From: Bathymodiolus brooksi
Taxonomy: Eukaryota; Mollusca; Bivalvia; Mytilida; Modiolidae
Assembly: GCA_963680875.1 (NCBI GenBank)
Contig: OY804584.1
Coordinates: 93,680,031 to 93,744,030 of the forward strand
DNA: 64,000 nt
Reading direction: 5' to 3'
Part shown: in pieces, positions 1 to 14,612 of the stretch
Layout of the letters: every line of letters begins with the position of its first letter
Numbering within the stretch: position 1 is the stretch's first letter
Position numbers and translations under genes: made by a program
The notes under the pieces: generated by a model
Database searches by the model: none
Told to the model about the DNA's origin: nothing
The model's input: only the letters and a program-made list of their open reading frames with translations

Positions 1-3000
1 AACATTTATTTACAGTGTCTCTGGATTGTCCATTCTTAATTACCCCTTCAGTTGTCTCTAACGTTTACTTACAGTGTCTCTGGATTGTCCATTCTTGATT
101 GCCCCTTCAGTTTTCTCTAACATTTATTTACAGTGTCTCTGGATTGTCCATTCTTGATTGCCCCTTCAGTTTTCTCTAACGTTTACTTACAATGTCTGGA
201 TTGTCCATTCTAGATTGCCCCTTCAGTTTTCTCTACCGTTTATTTACCGTTTCTCTGGATTGTCTATTCTTGATTGCCCCTTCAGTTTTCTCTAACGTTT
301 ATTTACAGTGTCTCTGGATTGTCCATTCTTGATTGCCCCTTCAGTTTTCTCTAACATTTATTTACAGTGTCTCTGGATTGTCCATTCTTGATTGCCCCTT
401 CAGTTTTATCTAACGTTTATTTACAATGTCTGGATTTTCCATTCTTGATTGCCCCTTCAGTTGTCTCTAATGTTTATTTACAGTGTCTCTGGATTGTCCA
501 TTCTTGATTGCCCCTTCTGTTGTCTATAACATTTATTTACAGTGTCTCTGGATTGTCCATTCTTAATTACCCCTTCAGTTGTCTATAACATTTATTTACA
601 GTGTCTCTGGATTGTCCATTCTTGATTGCCCCTTCAGTTTTCTCTAACATTTATTTACAGTGTCTCTCGATTGTCCATTCTTGATTGCCCCTTTAGTTGT
701 CTCTAACATTTATTTACAGTGTCTCTGGATTGTCCATTCTTGATTGCCCATTCAGTTGTCTCTAACATTTATTTACAGTGTCTCTGGATTGTCCATTCTT
801 GATTGCCCCTTCAATTTTCTCTAACATTTATTTACAGTGTCTCTGGATTGTCCATTCTTGATTGCCCCTTCAGTTATCTCCAATGTTTATTTACAGTGTC
901 TCTGGATTGTCCATTCTAGATTGCCCCTTCAGTTGTCTCTAACGTTTATTTACAGTGTCTCTGGATTGTCCATTCTTGACTACCCCTTCAGTTATCTCTA
1001 ATGTTTATTTACAGTGTCTCTGGATTGTACATTCTTGATTGCCCCTTCAGTTTTCTCTAACGTTTATTTAAAGTGTCTCTGGATTGTCCATTCTTGATTG
1101 CTCCTTCAGTTGTCTCTAATGTTTATTTACAGTTTCTCTGGATGATTGTCCATTCTTGATAGCTCCTTCAGGTTTCTCTAACGTTTATTTACAATGTCTC
1201 TGGATGACTGTCCATTCTTGATTGCTCCTTCAGTTGTCTCTAACGTTTATTTACAGTGTCTCTGGATGAGTGTCCATTCTTGATTGCCCCTTCAGTTTTC
1301 TCTAACGTTTATTTACAATGTCTCTGGATTGTCCATTCTTGATTGCCCCTTCAGTTGTCTCTATTGTTTATTTACAGTGTCTCTGGATTGTCCATTCTTG
1401 ATTGCTCCTTCAGTTGTCTCTAACGTTTATTTACAGTGTCTCTGGATGATTGTCCATTCTTGATTGCTCCTTCAGGTATCTCTAACGTTTATTTACAATG
1501 TCTCTGGATTTTCCAATCTTGATTGCCCCTTCAGTTATCTCTAACATTTATTTACAGTGTCTCTGGATTGTCCATTCTTGATTGCCCCTTCAGTTTTCTC
1601 TAACGTTTATTTACAATGTCTCTGGATTGTCCATTCTCGATTGCCCCTTCAGTTGTCTCTAATGTTTATTTACAGTGTCTCTGGATTGTCCATTCTTGAT
1701 TGCCCCTTCAGTTGTCTCTATTGTTTATTTACAATGTCTCTGGATTTTCCATTCTTGATTGCTCCTTCAGGTTTCTCTAACGTTTATTTACAGTGTCTCT
1801 GGATTGTCCATTCTTGATTGCTCCTTCAGGTTTCTCTAACGTTTATTTACATTGTCTCTGGATTTTCCATTCTTGATTGCTCCTTCCGGTTTCTCTAACG
1901 TTTATGTACAATGTCTCTGGATGATTGTCCATTCTTGATTGCTCCTTCAGGTTTCTCTAACGTTTATTTACAATGTCCCTGGATGATTGTCCATTCTTGA
2001 TTGCTCCTTCAGGTTTCTCTAACGTTTATTTACAATGTCTCTGAATTGTCCATTCTTGATTGCCCCTTCAGTTGTCTCTAACGTTTATTTACAGTGTCTC
2101 TGGATTGTCCATTCTTGATTGCTCCTTCAGTTATCTCTAACATTTATTTACAATGTCTCTGGATGATTGTCCATTCTTGATTGCTCCTTCAGGTTTCTCT
2201 AACGTTTATTTACAGTGTCTCTGGATGATTGTCCATTCTTGATTGCTCCTTCAGTTGTCTCTAACGTTTATTTACAGTGTCTCTGGATTGTCCATTCTTG
2301 ATTGCTCCTTCAGTTGTCTTTAACGTTTATTTACCAGTGTCTCTGGATGAGTGTCCATTCTTGATTGCCCCTTCAGTTTTCTCTAACGTTTATTTACAAT
2401 GTCTCTGGATTGTCCATTCTTGATTGCCCCTTCAGTTGTCTCTATTGTTTATTTACAATGTCTCTGGATTGTCCATTCTTGATTGCCCCTTCAGGTTTCT
2501 CTAAAATTTATTTACAATGTCTCTGGATTTTCCATTCTTGATAGCCCCTTCAATTATCTCTAACATTTATTTACAGTGTCTCTGGATTGTCCATTCTTGA
2601 TTGCCCCTTCAGTTTTCTCTAACGTTTATTTAAAGTGTCTCTGGATTGTCCATTCTTGATTGCTCCTTCAGTTGTCTCTAATGTTTATTTACAGTGTCTC
2701 TGGATGATTGTCCATTCTTGATTGCTCCTTCAGGTTTCTCTAACGTTTATTTACAATGTCTCTGGATGACTGTCCATTCTTGATTGCTCCTTCAGTTGTC
2801 TCTAACGTTTATTTACAGTGTCTCTGGATGAGTGTCCATTCTTGATTGCCCCTTCAGTTTTCTCTAACGTTTATTTACAATGTCTCTGGATTGTCCATTC
2901 TTGATTGCTCCTTCAGGTTTCTCTAACGTTTATTTACAATGTCTCTGGATTTTCCATTCTTGATTGCCCCTTCAGTTATCTCTAACATTTATTTACAGTG

Positions 3001-3048
3001 TCTCTGGATTGTCCATTCTTGATTGCCCCTTCAGTTTTCTCTAACGTT

Positions 3049-6000
3049 TATTTACAATGTCTCTGGATTGTCCATTCTTGATTGCCCCTTCAGTTGTCTC
3101 TAATGATTATTTACAGTGTCTCTGGATTGTCCATTCTTGATTGCCCCTTCAGTTGTCTCTAACGTTTATTTACAGTGTCTCTGGATTTTCCATTCTTGTT
3201 TGCTCCTTCCGGTTTCTCTAACGTTTATTTACAGTGTCTCTGGATGATTTTCCATTCTTGATTGCTCCTTCAGGTTTCTCTAACGTTTATTTACAGTGTC
3301 TCTGGATTTTCCATTCTTGATTGCTCCTTCCGGTTTCTCTAACGTTTATTTACAATGTCTCTGGATGATTGTCCATTCTTGATTGCTCCTTCAGGTTTCT
3401 CTAACGTTTATTTACAATGTCTCTGGATTGTCCATTCTTGATTGCCCCTTCAGTTTTCTCTAACGTTTATTAACAGTGTTTCTGGATGATTGTCCATTCT
3501 TGATTGCTCCTTCAGTTGTCTCTAACGTTTATTTACAGTGTCTCTGGATGAGTGTCCATTCTTGATTGCCCCTTCAGTTTTCTCTAACGTTTATTTAAAG
3601 TGTCTCTGGATTGTCCATTCTTGATTGCCCCTTCAGTTGTCTCTATTGTTTATTTACAATGTCTCTGGATTGTCCATTCTTGATTGCCCCTTCAGGTTTC
3701 TCTAAAATTTATTTACAATGTCTCTGGATTTTCCATTCTTGATAGCCCCTTCAGTTGTCTCTAACATTTATTTACAGTGTCTCTGGATTGTCCATTCTTG
3801 ATTGCCCCTTCAGTTTTCTCTAACATTTATTTACAGTGTCTCTGGATTGTCCATTCTTGATTGCCCCTTCAGTTTTATCTAACGTTTATTTACAATGTCT
3901 GGATTGTCCATTCTTGATTGCCCCTTCAGTTGTCTCTAACATTTATTTACAGTGTCTCTGGATTGTCCATTCTATATAACCCCTTCAGTTATCTCTAATG
4001 TTTATTTACAGTGTCTCTGGATTGTCCATTCTTGATTGCCCCTTCAGTTGTCTATAACATTTATTTACAGTGTCTCTGGATTGTCCATTCTTAATTACCC
4101 CTTCAGTTGTCTATAACATTTATTTACAGTGTCTCTGGATTGTCCATTCTTGATTGCCCCTTCAGTTTTCTCTAACATTTATTTACAGTGTCTCTGGATT
4201 GTCCATTCTTGATTGCCCCTTCAGTTGTCTCTAACATTTATTTACAGTGTCTCTGGAATGTCCATTCTTGATTGCCCATTCAGTTGTCTCTAACATTTAT
4301 TTACAGTGTCTCTGGATTGTCCATTCTTGATTGCCCCTACAGTTTTCTCTAACATTTATTTACAGTGTCTCTGGATTGTCCATTCTTGATTGCCCCTTCA
4401 GTTATCTCTAATGTATATTTACAGTGTCTCTGGATTGTCCATTCTAGATTGCCCCTTCAGTTGTCTCTAACATTTATTTACAGTGTCTCTGGATTGTCCA
4501 TTCTAGATTTCCCCTTCAGTTGTCTCTAACATTTATTTACAGTGTCTCTGGATTGTCCATTCTTGATTGCCCCTTCAGTTTGCTCTAACATTTATTTACA
4601 GTGTCTCTGGATTGTCCATACTTAATTTCCCCTTCAGTTGTCTCTAACATTTATTTACAGTGTCTCTGGATTGTCCATTCTGGATTGCCCCTTCAGTTGT
4701 CTCTAACGTTTACTTACAGTGTCTCTGGATTTTCCATTCTTGATTGCCCCTTCAGTTGTCTCTAATGTTTATTTATAGTGTTTCTGGATGATTGTCCATT
4801 CTTGATTGCCCCTTCAGTTTTCTCTAACGTTTATTTACAGTGTCTCTGGATTGTCCATTCTTGATTGCCCCTTCAGTTTTCTCTAATGTTTAATTACAGT
4901 GTCTCTGGATTGTCCATTCTTGATTGCCCCTTCAGTTTTCTCTAACATTTATTTACAGTGTCTCTGGATTGTCCATTCTTGATTGCCCCTTCAGTTTTCT
5001 CTAACGTTTACTTACAATGTCTGGATTGTCCATTCTAGATTGCCCCTTCAGTTTTCTCTACCGTTTATTTACCGTTTCTCTGGATTGTCTATTCTTGATT
5101 GCCCCTTCAGTTTTCTCTAACGTTTATTTACAGTGTCTCTGGATTGTCCATTCTTGATTGCCCCTTCAGTTTTCTCTAACATTTATTTACAGTGTCTCTG
5201 GATTGTCCATTCTTGATTGCCCCTTCAGTTTTATCTAACGTTTATTTACAATGTCTGGATTGTCCATTCTTGATTGCCCCTTCAGTTGTCTCTAATGTTT
5301 ATTTACAGTGTCTCTGGATTGTCCATTCTTGATTGCCCCTTCTGTTGTCTATAACATTTATTTACAGTGTCTCTGGATTGTCCATTCTTAATTACCCCTT
5401 CAGTTGTCTATAACATTTATTTACAGTGTCTCTGGATTGTCCATTCTTGATTGCCCCTTCAGTTTTCTCTAACATTTATTTACAGTGTCTCTCGATTGTC
5501 CATTCTTGATTGCCCCTTCAGTTGTCTCTAACATTTATTTACAGTGTCTCTGGATTGTCCATTCTTGATTGCCCATTCAGTTGTCTCTAACATTTATTTA
5601 CAGTGTCTCTGGATTGTCCATTCTTGATTGCCCCTTCAATTTTCTCTAACATTTATTTACAGTGTCTCTGGATTGTCCATTCTTGATTGCCCCTTCAGTT
5701 ATCTCCAATGTTTATTTACAGTGTCTCTGGATTGTCCATTCTAGATTGCCCCTTCAGTTGTCTCTAACGTTTATTTACAGTGTCTCTGGATTGTCCATTC
5801 TTGACTACCCCTTCAGTTATCTCTAATGTTTATTTACAGTGTCTCTGGATTGTCCATTCTTAATTGCCCCTTCAGTTGTCTATAACATTTATTTACAGTG
5901 TCTCTGGATTGTCCATTCTTGATTGCCCCTTCAGTTTTCTCTAACGTTTATTTACAGTGTCTCTGGATTGTCCATTCTTTATTGCCCCTTCAGTTTTCTC

Positions 6001-8830
6001 TAACGTTTATTTACAATGTCTGGATTGTCCATTCTAGATTGCCCCTTCAGTTGTCTCTAACATTTATTTACAGTGTCTCTGGATTGTCCATTCTTGATTG
6101 CCCCTACAGTTTTCTCTAACATTTATTTACAGTGTCTCTGGATTGTCCATTCTTGATTGCCCCTTCAGTTATCTCTAATGTATATTTACAGTGTCTCTGG
6201 ATTGTCCATTCTAGATTGCCCCTTCAGTTGTCTCTAACATTTATTTACAGTGTCTCTGGATTGTCCATTCTAGATTTCCCCTTCAGTTGTCTCTAACATT
6301 TATTTACAGTGTCTCTGGATTGTCCATTCTTGATTGCCCCTTCAGTTTTCTCTAACATTTATTTACAGTGTCTCTGGATTGTCCATACTTAATTGCCCCT
6401 TCAGTTGTCTCTAACATTTATTTACAGTGTCTCTGGATTGTCCATTCTGGATTGCCCCTTCAGTTGTCTCTAACGTTTACTTACAGTGTCTCTGGATTTT
6501 CCATTCTTGATTGCCCCTTCAGTTGTCTCTAATGTTTATTTATAGTGTTTCTGGATGATTGTCCATTCTTGATTGCCCCTTCAGTTTTCTCTAACGTTTA
6601 TTTACAGTGTCTCTGGATTGTCCATTCTTGATTGCCCCTTCAGTTTTCTCTAATGTTTAATTACAGTGTCTCTGGATTGTCCATTCTTGATTGCCCCTTC
6701 AGTTTTCTCTAACATTTATTTACAGTGTCTCTGGATTGTCCATTCTTGATTGCCCCTTCAGTTTTCTCTAACGTTTACTTACAATGTCTGGATTGTCCAT
6801 TCTAGATTGCCCCTTCAGTTTTCTCTACCGTTTATTTACCGTTTCTCTGGATTGTCTATTCTTGATTGCCCCTTCAGTTTTCTCTAACGTTTATTTACAG
6901 TGTCTCTGGATTGTCCATTCTTGATTGCCCCTTCAGTTTTCTCTAACATTTATTTACAGTGTCTCTGGATTGTCCATTCTTGATTGCCCCTTCAGTTTTA
7001 TCTAACGTTTATTTACAATGTCTGGATTGTCCATTCTTGATTGCCCCTTCAGTTGTCTCTAACGTTTATTTACAGTGTCTCTGGATTGTCCATTCTTGAT
7101 TGCCCCTTCTGTTGTCTATAACATTTATTTACAGTGTCTCTGGATTGTCCATTCTTAATTACCCCTTCAGTTGTCTATAACATTTATTTACAGTGTCTCT
7201 GGATTGTCCATTCTTGATTGCCCCTTCAGTTTTCTCTAACATTTATTTACAGTGTCTCTCGATTGTCCATTCTTGATTGCCCCTTCAGTTGTCTCTAACA
7301 TTTATATACAGTGTCTCTGGATTGTCCATTCTTGATTGCCCATTCAGTTGTCTCTAACATTTATTTACAGTGTCTCTGGATTGTCCATTCTTGATTGCCC
7401 CTTCAATTTTCTCTAACATTTATTTACAGTGTCTCTGGATTGTCCATTCTTGATTGCCCCTTCAGTTATCTCCAATGTTTATTTACAGTGTCTCTGGATT
7501 GTCCATTCTAGATTGCCCCTTCAGTTGTCTCTAACGTTTATTTACAGTGTCTCTGGATTGTCCATTCTTGACTACCCCTTCAGTTATCTCTAATGTTTAT
7601 TTACAGTGTCTCTGGATTGTCCATTCTTAATTGCCCCTTCAGTTGTCTATAACATTTATTTACAGTGTCTCTGGATTGTCCATTCTTGATTGCCCCTTCA
7701 GTTTTCTCTAACGTTTATTTACAGTGTCTCTGGATTGTCCATTCTTTATTGCCCCTTCAGTTTTCTCTAACGTTTATTTACAATGTCTGGATTGTCCATT
7801 CTAGATTGCCCCTTCAGTTGTCTCTAACATTTATTTACAGTGTCTCTGGATTGTCCATTCTTGATTGCCCCTTCAGTTTTCTCTAACGTTTATTTACAGT
7901 GTCTCTGGATTGTCCATTCTTCATTGCCCCTTCAGTTTTCTCTAACGTTTATTTACAGTGTTTCTGGATTGTCCATTCTTGATTGCCCCTTCAGTTGTCT
8001 CTAACATTTATTTACAGTGTCTCTGGATTGTCCATTCTTGATTGCCCCTTCAGTTTTCTCTAACGTTTATTTACAATATCGGGATTGTCCATTCTAGATT
8101 GCCCCTTCAGTTGTCTCTAACATTTATTTACAGTGTCTCTGGATTGTCCATTCTTGATTACCCCTTCAGTTATCTCTGATGTTTATTTACAGTGTCTCTG
8201 GATTGTCCATTCTTGATTGCCCCTTCAGTTATCTATAACATTTATTTACAGTGTCTCTGGATTGTCCATTCTTGATTGCCCCTTCAGTTGTCTATAACAT
8301 TTATTTACAGTGTCTCTGGATTGTCCATTCTTGATTGCCCCTTCAATTTTCTCTAACATTTATTTACAGTGTCTCTGGATTGTCCATTCTTGATTGCCCC
8401 TTCAGTTATCTCCAATGTTTATTTACAGTGTCTCTGGATTGTCCATTCTAGATTGCCCCTTCAGTTGTCTCTAACGTTTATTTACAGTGTCTCTGGATTG
8501 TCCATTCTTGACTACCCCTTCAGTTATCTCTAATGTTTATTTACAGTGTCTCTGGATTGTCCATTCTTAATTGCCCCTTCAGTTGTCTATAACATTTATT
8601 TACAGTGTCTCTGGATTGTCCATTCTTGATTGCCCCTTCAGTTTTCTCTAACGTTTATTTACAGTGTCTCTGGATTGTCCATTCTTTATTGCCCCTTCAG
8701 TTTTCTCTAACGTTTATTTACAATGTCTGGATTGTCCATTCTAGATTGCCCCTTCAGTTGTCTCTAACATTTATTTACAGTGTCTCTGGATTGTCCATTC
8801 TTGATTGCCCCTTCAGTTTTCTCTAACGTT
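3049..8830. repeat. Higher-order repeat of array 1, copy A (5,782 bp)
   Basis: Marker variants recur at a fixed distance of 5,782 bp. The rare string taccgtttatttaccg occurs at 5,059 and 6,826, and again at 10,841 and 12,608. The taatgatt variant occurs at 3,101 and 8,883. Differences between the copies are few (for example cttgattgcc at about 5,918 against cttaattgcc at about 11,700). The borders are placed where the copies stop agreeing and are good to some tens of bases. The low divergence implies a recent tandem duplication or unequal crossover. Confidence 0.85.
4337..7870. repeat. Nested 1,767-bp tandem duplication inside copy A
   Basis: Within the 5,782-bp block an inner tandem duplication has a period of 1,767 bp: about 4,337-6,103 and 6,104-7,870. 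Markers are the tccatactta unit at 4,617 and 6,384, the tatagtgtttctgg unit at about 4,775 and 6,541, and the taccgtttatttaccg unit at 5,059 and 6,826. The same nesting recurs 5,782 bp further right, so it is older than the 5,782-bp duplication. A further 940-bp offset links units near 7,403 and 7,665 with 8,343 and 8,605. Confidence 0.75.
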
Positions 8831-11800
8831 TATTTACAATGTCTCTGGATTGTCCATTCTTGATTGCCCCTTCAGTTGTCTCTAATGATTATTTACAGTG
8901 TCTCTGGATTGTCCATTCTTGATTGCCCCTTCAGTTGTCTCTAACGTTTATTTACAGTGTCTCTGGATTTTCCATTCTTGTTTGCTCCTTCCGGTTTCTC
9001 TAACGTTTATTTACAGTGTCTCTGGATGATTTTCCATTCTTGATTGCTCCTTCAGGTTTCTCTAACGTTTATTTACAGTGTCTCTGGATTTTCCATTCTT
9101 GATTGCTCCTTCCGGTTTCTCTAACGTTTATTTACAATGTCTCTGGATGATTGTCCATTCTTGATTGCTCCTTCAGGTTTCTCTAACGTTTATTTACAAT
9201 GTCTCTGGATTGTCCATTCTTGATTGCCCCTTCAGTTTTCTCTAACGTTTATTAACAGTGTTTCTGGATGATTGTCCATTCTTGATTGCTCCTTCAGTTG
9301 TCTCTAACGTTTATTTACAGTGTCTCTGGATGAGTGTCCATTCTTGATTGCCCCTTCAGTTTTCTCTAACGTTTATTTAAAGTGTCTCTGGATTGTCCAT
9401 TCTTGATTGCCCCTTCAGTTGTCTCTATTGTTTATTTACAATGTCTCTGGATTGTCCATTCTTGATTGCCCCTTCAGGTTTCTCTAAAATTTATTTACAA
9501 TGTCTCTGGATTTTCCATTCTTGATAGCCCCTTCAGTTGTCTCTAACATTTATTTACAGTGTCTCTGGATTGTCCATTCTTGATTGCCCCTTCAGTTTTC
9601 TCTAACATTTATTTACAGTGTCTCTGGATTGTCCATTCTTGATTGCCCCTTCAGTTTTATCTAACGTTTATTTACAATGTCTGGATTGTCCATTCTTGAT
9701 TGCCCCTTCAGTTGTCTCTAACATTTATTTACAGTGTCTCTGGATTGTCCATTCTATATAACCCCTTCAGTTATCTCTAATGTTTATTTACAGTGTCTCT
9801 GGATTGTCCATTCTTGATTGCCCCTTCAGTTGTCTATAACATTTATTTACAGTGTCTCTGGATTGTCCATTCTTAATTACCCCTTCAGTTGTCTATAACA
9901 TTTATTTACAGTGTCTCTGGATTGTCCATTCTTGATTGCCCCTTCAGTTTTCTCTAACATTTATTTACAGTGTCTCTGGATTGTCCATTCTTGATTGCCC
10001 CTTCAGTTGTCTCTAACATTTATTTACAGTGTCTCTGGAATGTCCATTCTTGATTGCCCATTCAGTTGTCTCTAACATTTATTTACAGTGTCTCTGGATT
10101 GTCCATTCTTGATTGCCCCTACAGTTTTCTCTAACATTTATTTACAGTGTCTCTGGATTGTCCATTCTTGATTGCCCCTTCAGTTATCTCTAATGTATAT
10201 TTACAGTGTCTCTGGATTGTCCATTCTAGATTGCCCCTTCAGTTGTCTCTAACATTTATTTACAGTGTCTCTGGATTGTCCATTCTAGATTTCCCCTTCA
10301 GTTGTCTCTAACATTTATTTACAGTGTCTCTGGATTGTCCATTCTTGATTGCCCCTTCAGTTTTCTCTAACATTTATTTACAGTGTCTCTGGATTGTCCA
10401 TACTTAATTTCCCCTTCAGTTGTCTCTAACATTTATTTACAGTGTCTCTGGATTGTCCATTCTGGATTGCCCCTTCAGTTGTCTCTAACGTTTACTTACA
10501 GTGTCTCTGGATTTTCCATTCTTGATTGCCCCTTCAGTTGTCTCTAATGTTTATTTATAGTGTTTCTGGATGATTGTCCATTCTTGATTGCCCCTTCAGT
10601 TTTCTCTAACGTTTATTTACAGTGTCTCTGGATTGTCCATTCTTGATTGCCCCTTCAGTTTTCTCTAATGTTTAATTACAGTGTCTCTGGATTGTCCATT
10701 CTTGATTGCCCCTTCAGTTTTCTCTAACATTTATTTACAGTGTCTCTGGATTGTCCATTCTTGATTGCCCCTTCAGTTTTCTCTAACGTTTACTTACAAT
10801 GTCTGGATTGTCCATTCTAGATTGCCCCTTCAGTTTTCTCTACCGTTTATTTACCGTTTCTCTGGATTGTCTATTCTTGATTGCCCCTTCAGTTTTCTCT
10901 AACGTTTATTTACAGTGTCTCTGGATTGTCCATTCTTGATTGCCCCTTCAGTTTTCTCTAACATTTATTTACAGTGTCTCTGGATTGTCCATTCTTGATT
11001 GCCCCTTCAGTTTTATCTAACGTTTATTTACAATGTCTGGATTGTCCATTCTTGATTGCCCCTTCAGTTGTCTCTAATGTTTATTTACAGTGTCTCTGGA
11101 TTGTCCATTCTTGATTGCCCCTTCTGTTGTCTATAACATTTATTTACAGTGTCTCTGGATTGTCCATTCTTAATTACCCCTTCAGTTGTCTATAACATTT
11201 ATTTACAGTGTCTCTGGATTGTCCATTCTTGATTGCCCCTTCAGTTTTCTCTAACATTTATTTACAGTGTCTCTCGATTGTCCATTCTTGATTGCCCCTT
11301 CAGTTGTCTCTAACATTTATTTACAGTGTCTCTGGATTGTCCATTCTTGATTGCCCATTCAGTTGTCTCTAACATTTATTTACAGTGTCTCTGGATTGTC
11401 CATTCTTGATTGCCCCTTCAATTTTCTCTAACATTTATTTACAGTGTCTCTGGATTGTCCATTCTTGATTGCCCCTTCAGTTATCTCCAATGTTTATTTA
11501 CAGTGTCTCTGGATTGTCCATTCTAGATTGCCCCTTCAGTTGTCTCTAACGTTTATTTACAGTGTCTCTGGATTGTCCATTCTTGACTACCCCTTCAGTT
11601 ATCTCTAATGTTTATTTACAGTGTCTCTGGATTGTCCATTCTTAATTGCCCCTTCAGTTGTCTATAACATTTATTTACAGTGTCTCTGGATTGTCCATTC
11701 TTAATTGCCCCTTCAGTTTTCTCTAACGTTTATTTACAGTGTCTCTGGATTGTCCATTCTTTATTGCCCCTTCAGTTTTCTCTAACGTTTATTTACAATG

Positions 11801-14612
11801 TCTGGATTGTCCATTCTAGATTGCCCCTTCAGTTGTCTCTAACATTTATTTACAGTGTCTCTGGATTGTCCATTCTTGATTGCCCCTACAGTTTTCTCTA
11901 ACATTTATTTACAGTGTCTCTGGATTGTCCATTCTTGATTGCCCCTTCAGTTATCTCTAATGTATATTTACAGTGTCTCTGGATTGTCCATTCTAGATTG
12001 CCCCTTCAGTTGTCTCTAACATTTATTTACAGTGTCTCTGGATTGTCCATTCTAGATTTCCCCTTCAGTTGTCTCTAACATTTATTTACAGTGTCTCTGG
12101 ATTGTCCATTCTTGATTGCCCCTTCAGTTTTCTCTAACATTTATTTACAGTGTCTCTGGATTGTCCATACTTAATTGCCCCTTCAGTTGTCTCTAACATT
12201 TATTTACAGTGTCTCTGGATTGTCCATTCTGGATTGCCCCTTCAGTTGTCTCTAACGTTTACTTACAGTGTCTCTGGATTTTCCATTCTTGATTGCCCCT
12301 TCAGTTGTCTCTAATGTTTATTTATAGTGTTTCTGGATGATTGTCCATTCTTGATTGCCCCTTCAGTTTTCTCTAACGTTTATTTACAGTGTCTCTGGAT
12401 TGTCCATTCTTGATTGCCCCTTCAGTTTTCTCTAATGTTTAATTACAGTGTCTCTGGATTGTCCATTCTTGATTGCCCCTTCAGTTTTCTCTAACATTTA
12501 TTTACAGTGTCTCTGGATTGTCCATTCTTGATTGCCCCTTCAGTTTTCTCTAACGTTTACTTACAATGTCTGGATTGTCCATTCTAGATTGCCCCTTCAG
12601 TTTTCTCTACCGTTTATTTACCGTTTCTCTGGATTGTCTATTCTTGATTGCCCCTTCAGTTTTCTCTAACGTTTATTTACAGTGTCTCTGGATTGTCCAT
12701 TCTTGATTGCCCCTTCAGTTTTCTCTAACATTTATTTACAGTGTCTCTGGATTGTCCATTCTTGATTGCCCCTTCAGTTTTATCTAACGTTTATTTACAA
12801 TGTCTGGATTGTCCATTCTTGATTGCCCCTTCAGTTGTCTCTAATGTTTATTTACAGTGTCTCTGGATTGTCCATTCTTGATTGCCCCTTCTGTTGTCTA
12901 TAACATTTATTTACAGTGTCTCTGGATTGTCCATTCTTAATTACCCCTTCAGTTGTCTATAACATTTATTTACAGTGTCTCTGGATTGTCCATTCTTGAT
13001 TGCCCCTTCAGTTTTCTCTAACATTTATTTACAGTGTCTCTCGATTGTCCATTCTTGATTGCCCCTTCAGTTGTCTCTAACATTTATATACAGTGTCTCT
13101 GGATTGTCCATTCTTGATTGCCCATTCAGTTGTCTCTAACATTTATTTACAGTGTCTCTGGATTGTCCATTCTTGATTGCCCCTTCAATTTTCTCTAACA
13201 TTTATTTACAGTGTCTCTGGATTGTCCATTCTTGATTGCCCCTTCAGTTATCTCCAATGTTTATTTACAGTGTCTCTGGATTGTCCATTCTAGATTGCCC
13301 CTTCAGTTGTCTCTAACGTTTATTTACAGTGTCTCTGGATTGTCCATTCTTGACTACCCCTTCAGTTATCTCTAATGTTTATTTACAGTGTCTCTGGATT
13401 GTCCATTCTTAATTGCCCCTTCAGTTGTCTATAACATTTATTTACAGTGTCTCTGGATTGTCCATTCTTGATTGCCCCTTCAGTTTTCTCTAACGTTTAT
13501 TTACAGTGTCTCTGGATTGTCCATTCTTTATTGCCCCTTCAGTTTTCTCTAACGTTTATTTACAATGTCTGGATTGTCCATTCTAGATTGCCCCTTCAGT
13601 TGTCTCTAACATTTATTTACAGTGTCTCTGGATTGTCCATTCTTGATTGCCCCTTCAGTTTTCTCTAACGTTTATTTACAGTGTCTCTGGATTGTCCATT
13701 CTTCATTGCCCCTTCAGTTTTCTCTAACGTTTATTTACAGTGTTTCTGGATTGTCCATTCTTGATTGCCCCTTCAGTTGTCTCTAACATTTATTTACAGT
13801 GTCTCTGGATTGTCCATTCTTGATTGCCCCTTCAGTTTTCTCTAACGTTTATTTACAATATCGGGATTGTCCATTCTAGATTGCCCCTTCAGTTGTCTCT
13901 AACATTTATTTACAGTGTCTCTGGATTGTCCATTCTTGATTACCCCTTCAGTTATCTCTGATGTTTATTTACAGTGTCTCTGGATTGTCCATTCTTGATT
14001 GCCCCTTCAGTTATCTATAACATTTATTTACAGTGTCTCTGGATTGTCCATTCTTGATTGCCCCTTCAGTTGTCTATAACATTTATTTACAGTGTCTCTG
14101 GATTGTCCATTCTTGATTGCCCCTTCAATTTTCTCTAACATTTATTTACAGTGTCTCTGGATTGTCCATTCTTGATTGCCCCTTCAGTTATCTCCAATGT
14201 TTATTTACAGTGTCTCTGGATTGTCCATTCTAGATTGCCCCTTCAGTTGTCTCTAACGTTTATTTACAGTGTCTCTGGATTGTCCATTCTTGACTACCCC
14301 TTCAGTTATCTCTAATGTTTATTTACAGTGTCTCTGGATTGTCCATTCTTAATTGCCCCTTCAGTTGTCTATAACATTTATTTACAGTGTCTCTGGATTG
14401 TCCATTCTTGATTGCCCCTTCAGTTTTCTCTAACGTTTATTTACAGTGTCTCTGGATTGTCCATTCTTTATTGCCCCTTCAGTTTTCTCTAACGTTTATT
14501 TACAATGTCTGGATTGTCCATTCTAGATTGCCCCTTCAGTTGTCTCTAACATTTATTTACAGTGTCTCTGGATTGTCCATTCTTGATTGCCCCTTCAGTT
14601 TTCTCTAACGTT
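8831..14612. repeat. Higher-order repeat of array 1, copy B (5,782 bp)
   Basis: Second copy of the block at 3,049-8,830, directly abutting it. It carries the same ordered succession of variant units. Past about 14,612 the units stop matching the corresponding part after copy A, which fixes the right border. Shorter related blocks follow further right: the taccgtttatttaccg marker recurs at 16,968 and 20,090, at irregular distances, so the rest of the array is built from partial duplications of the same material. Confidence 0.85.
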
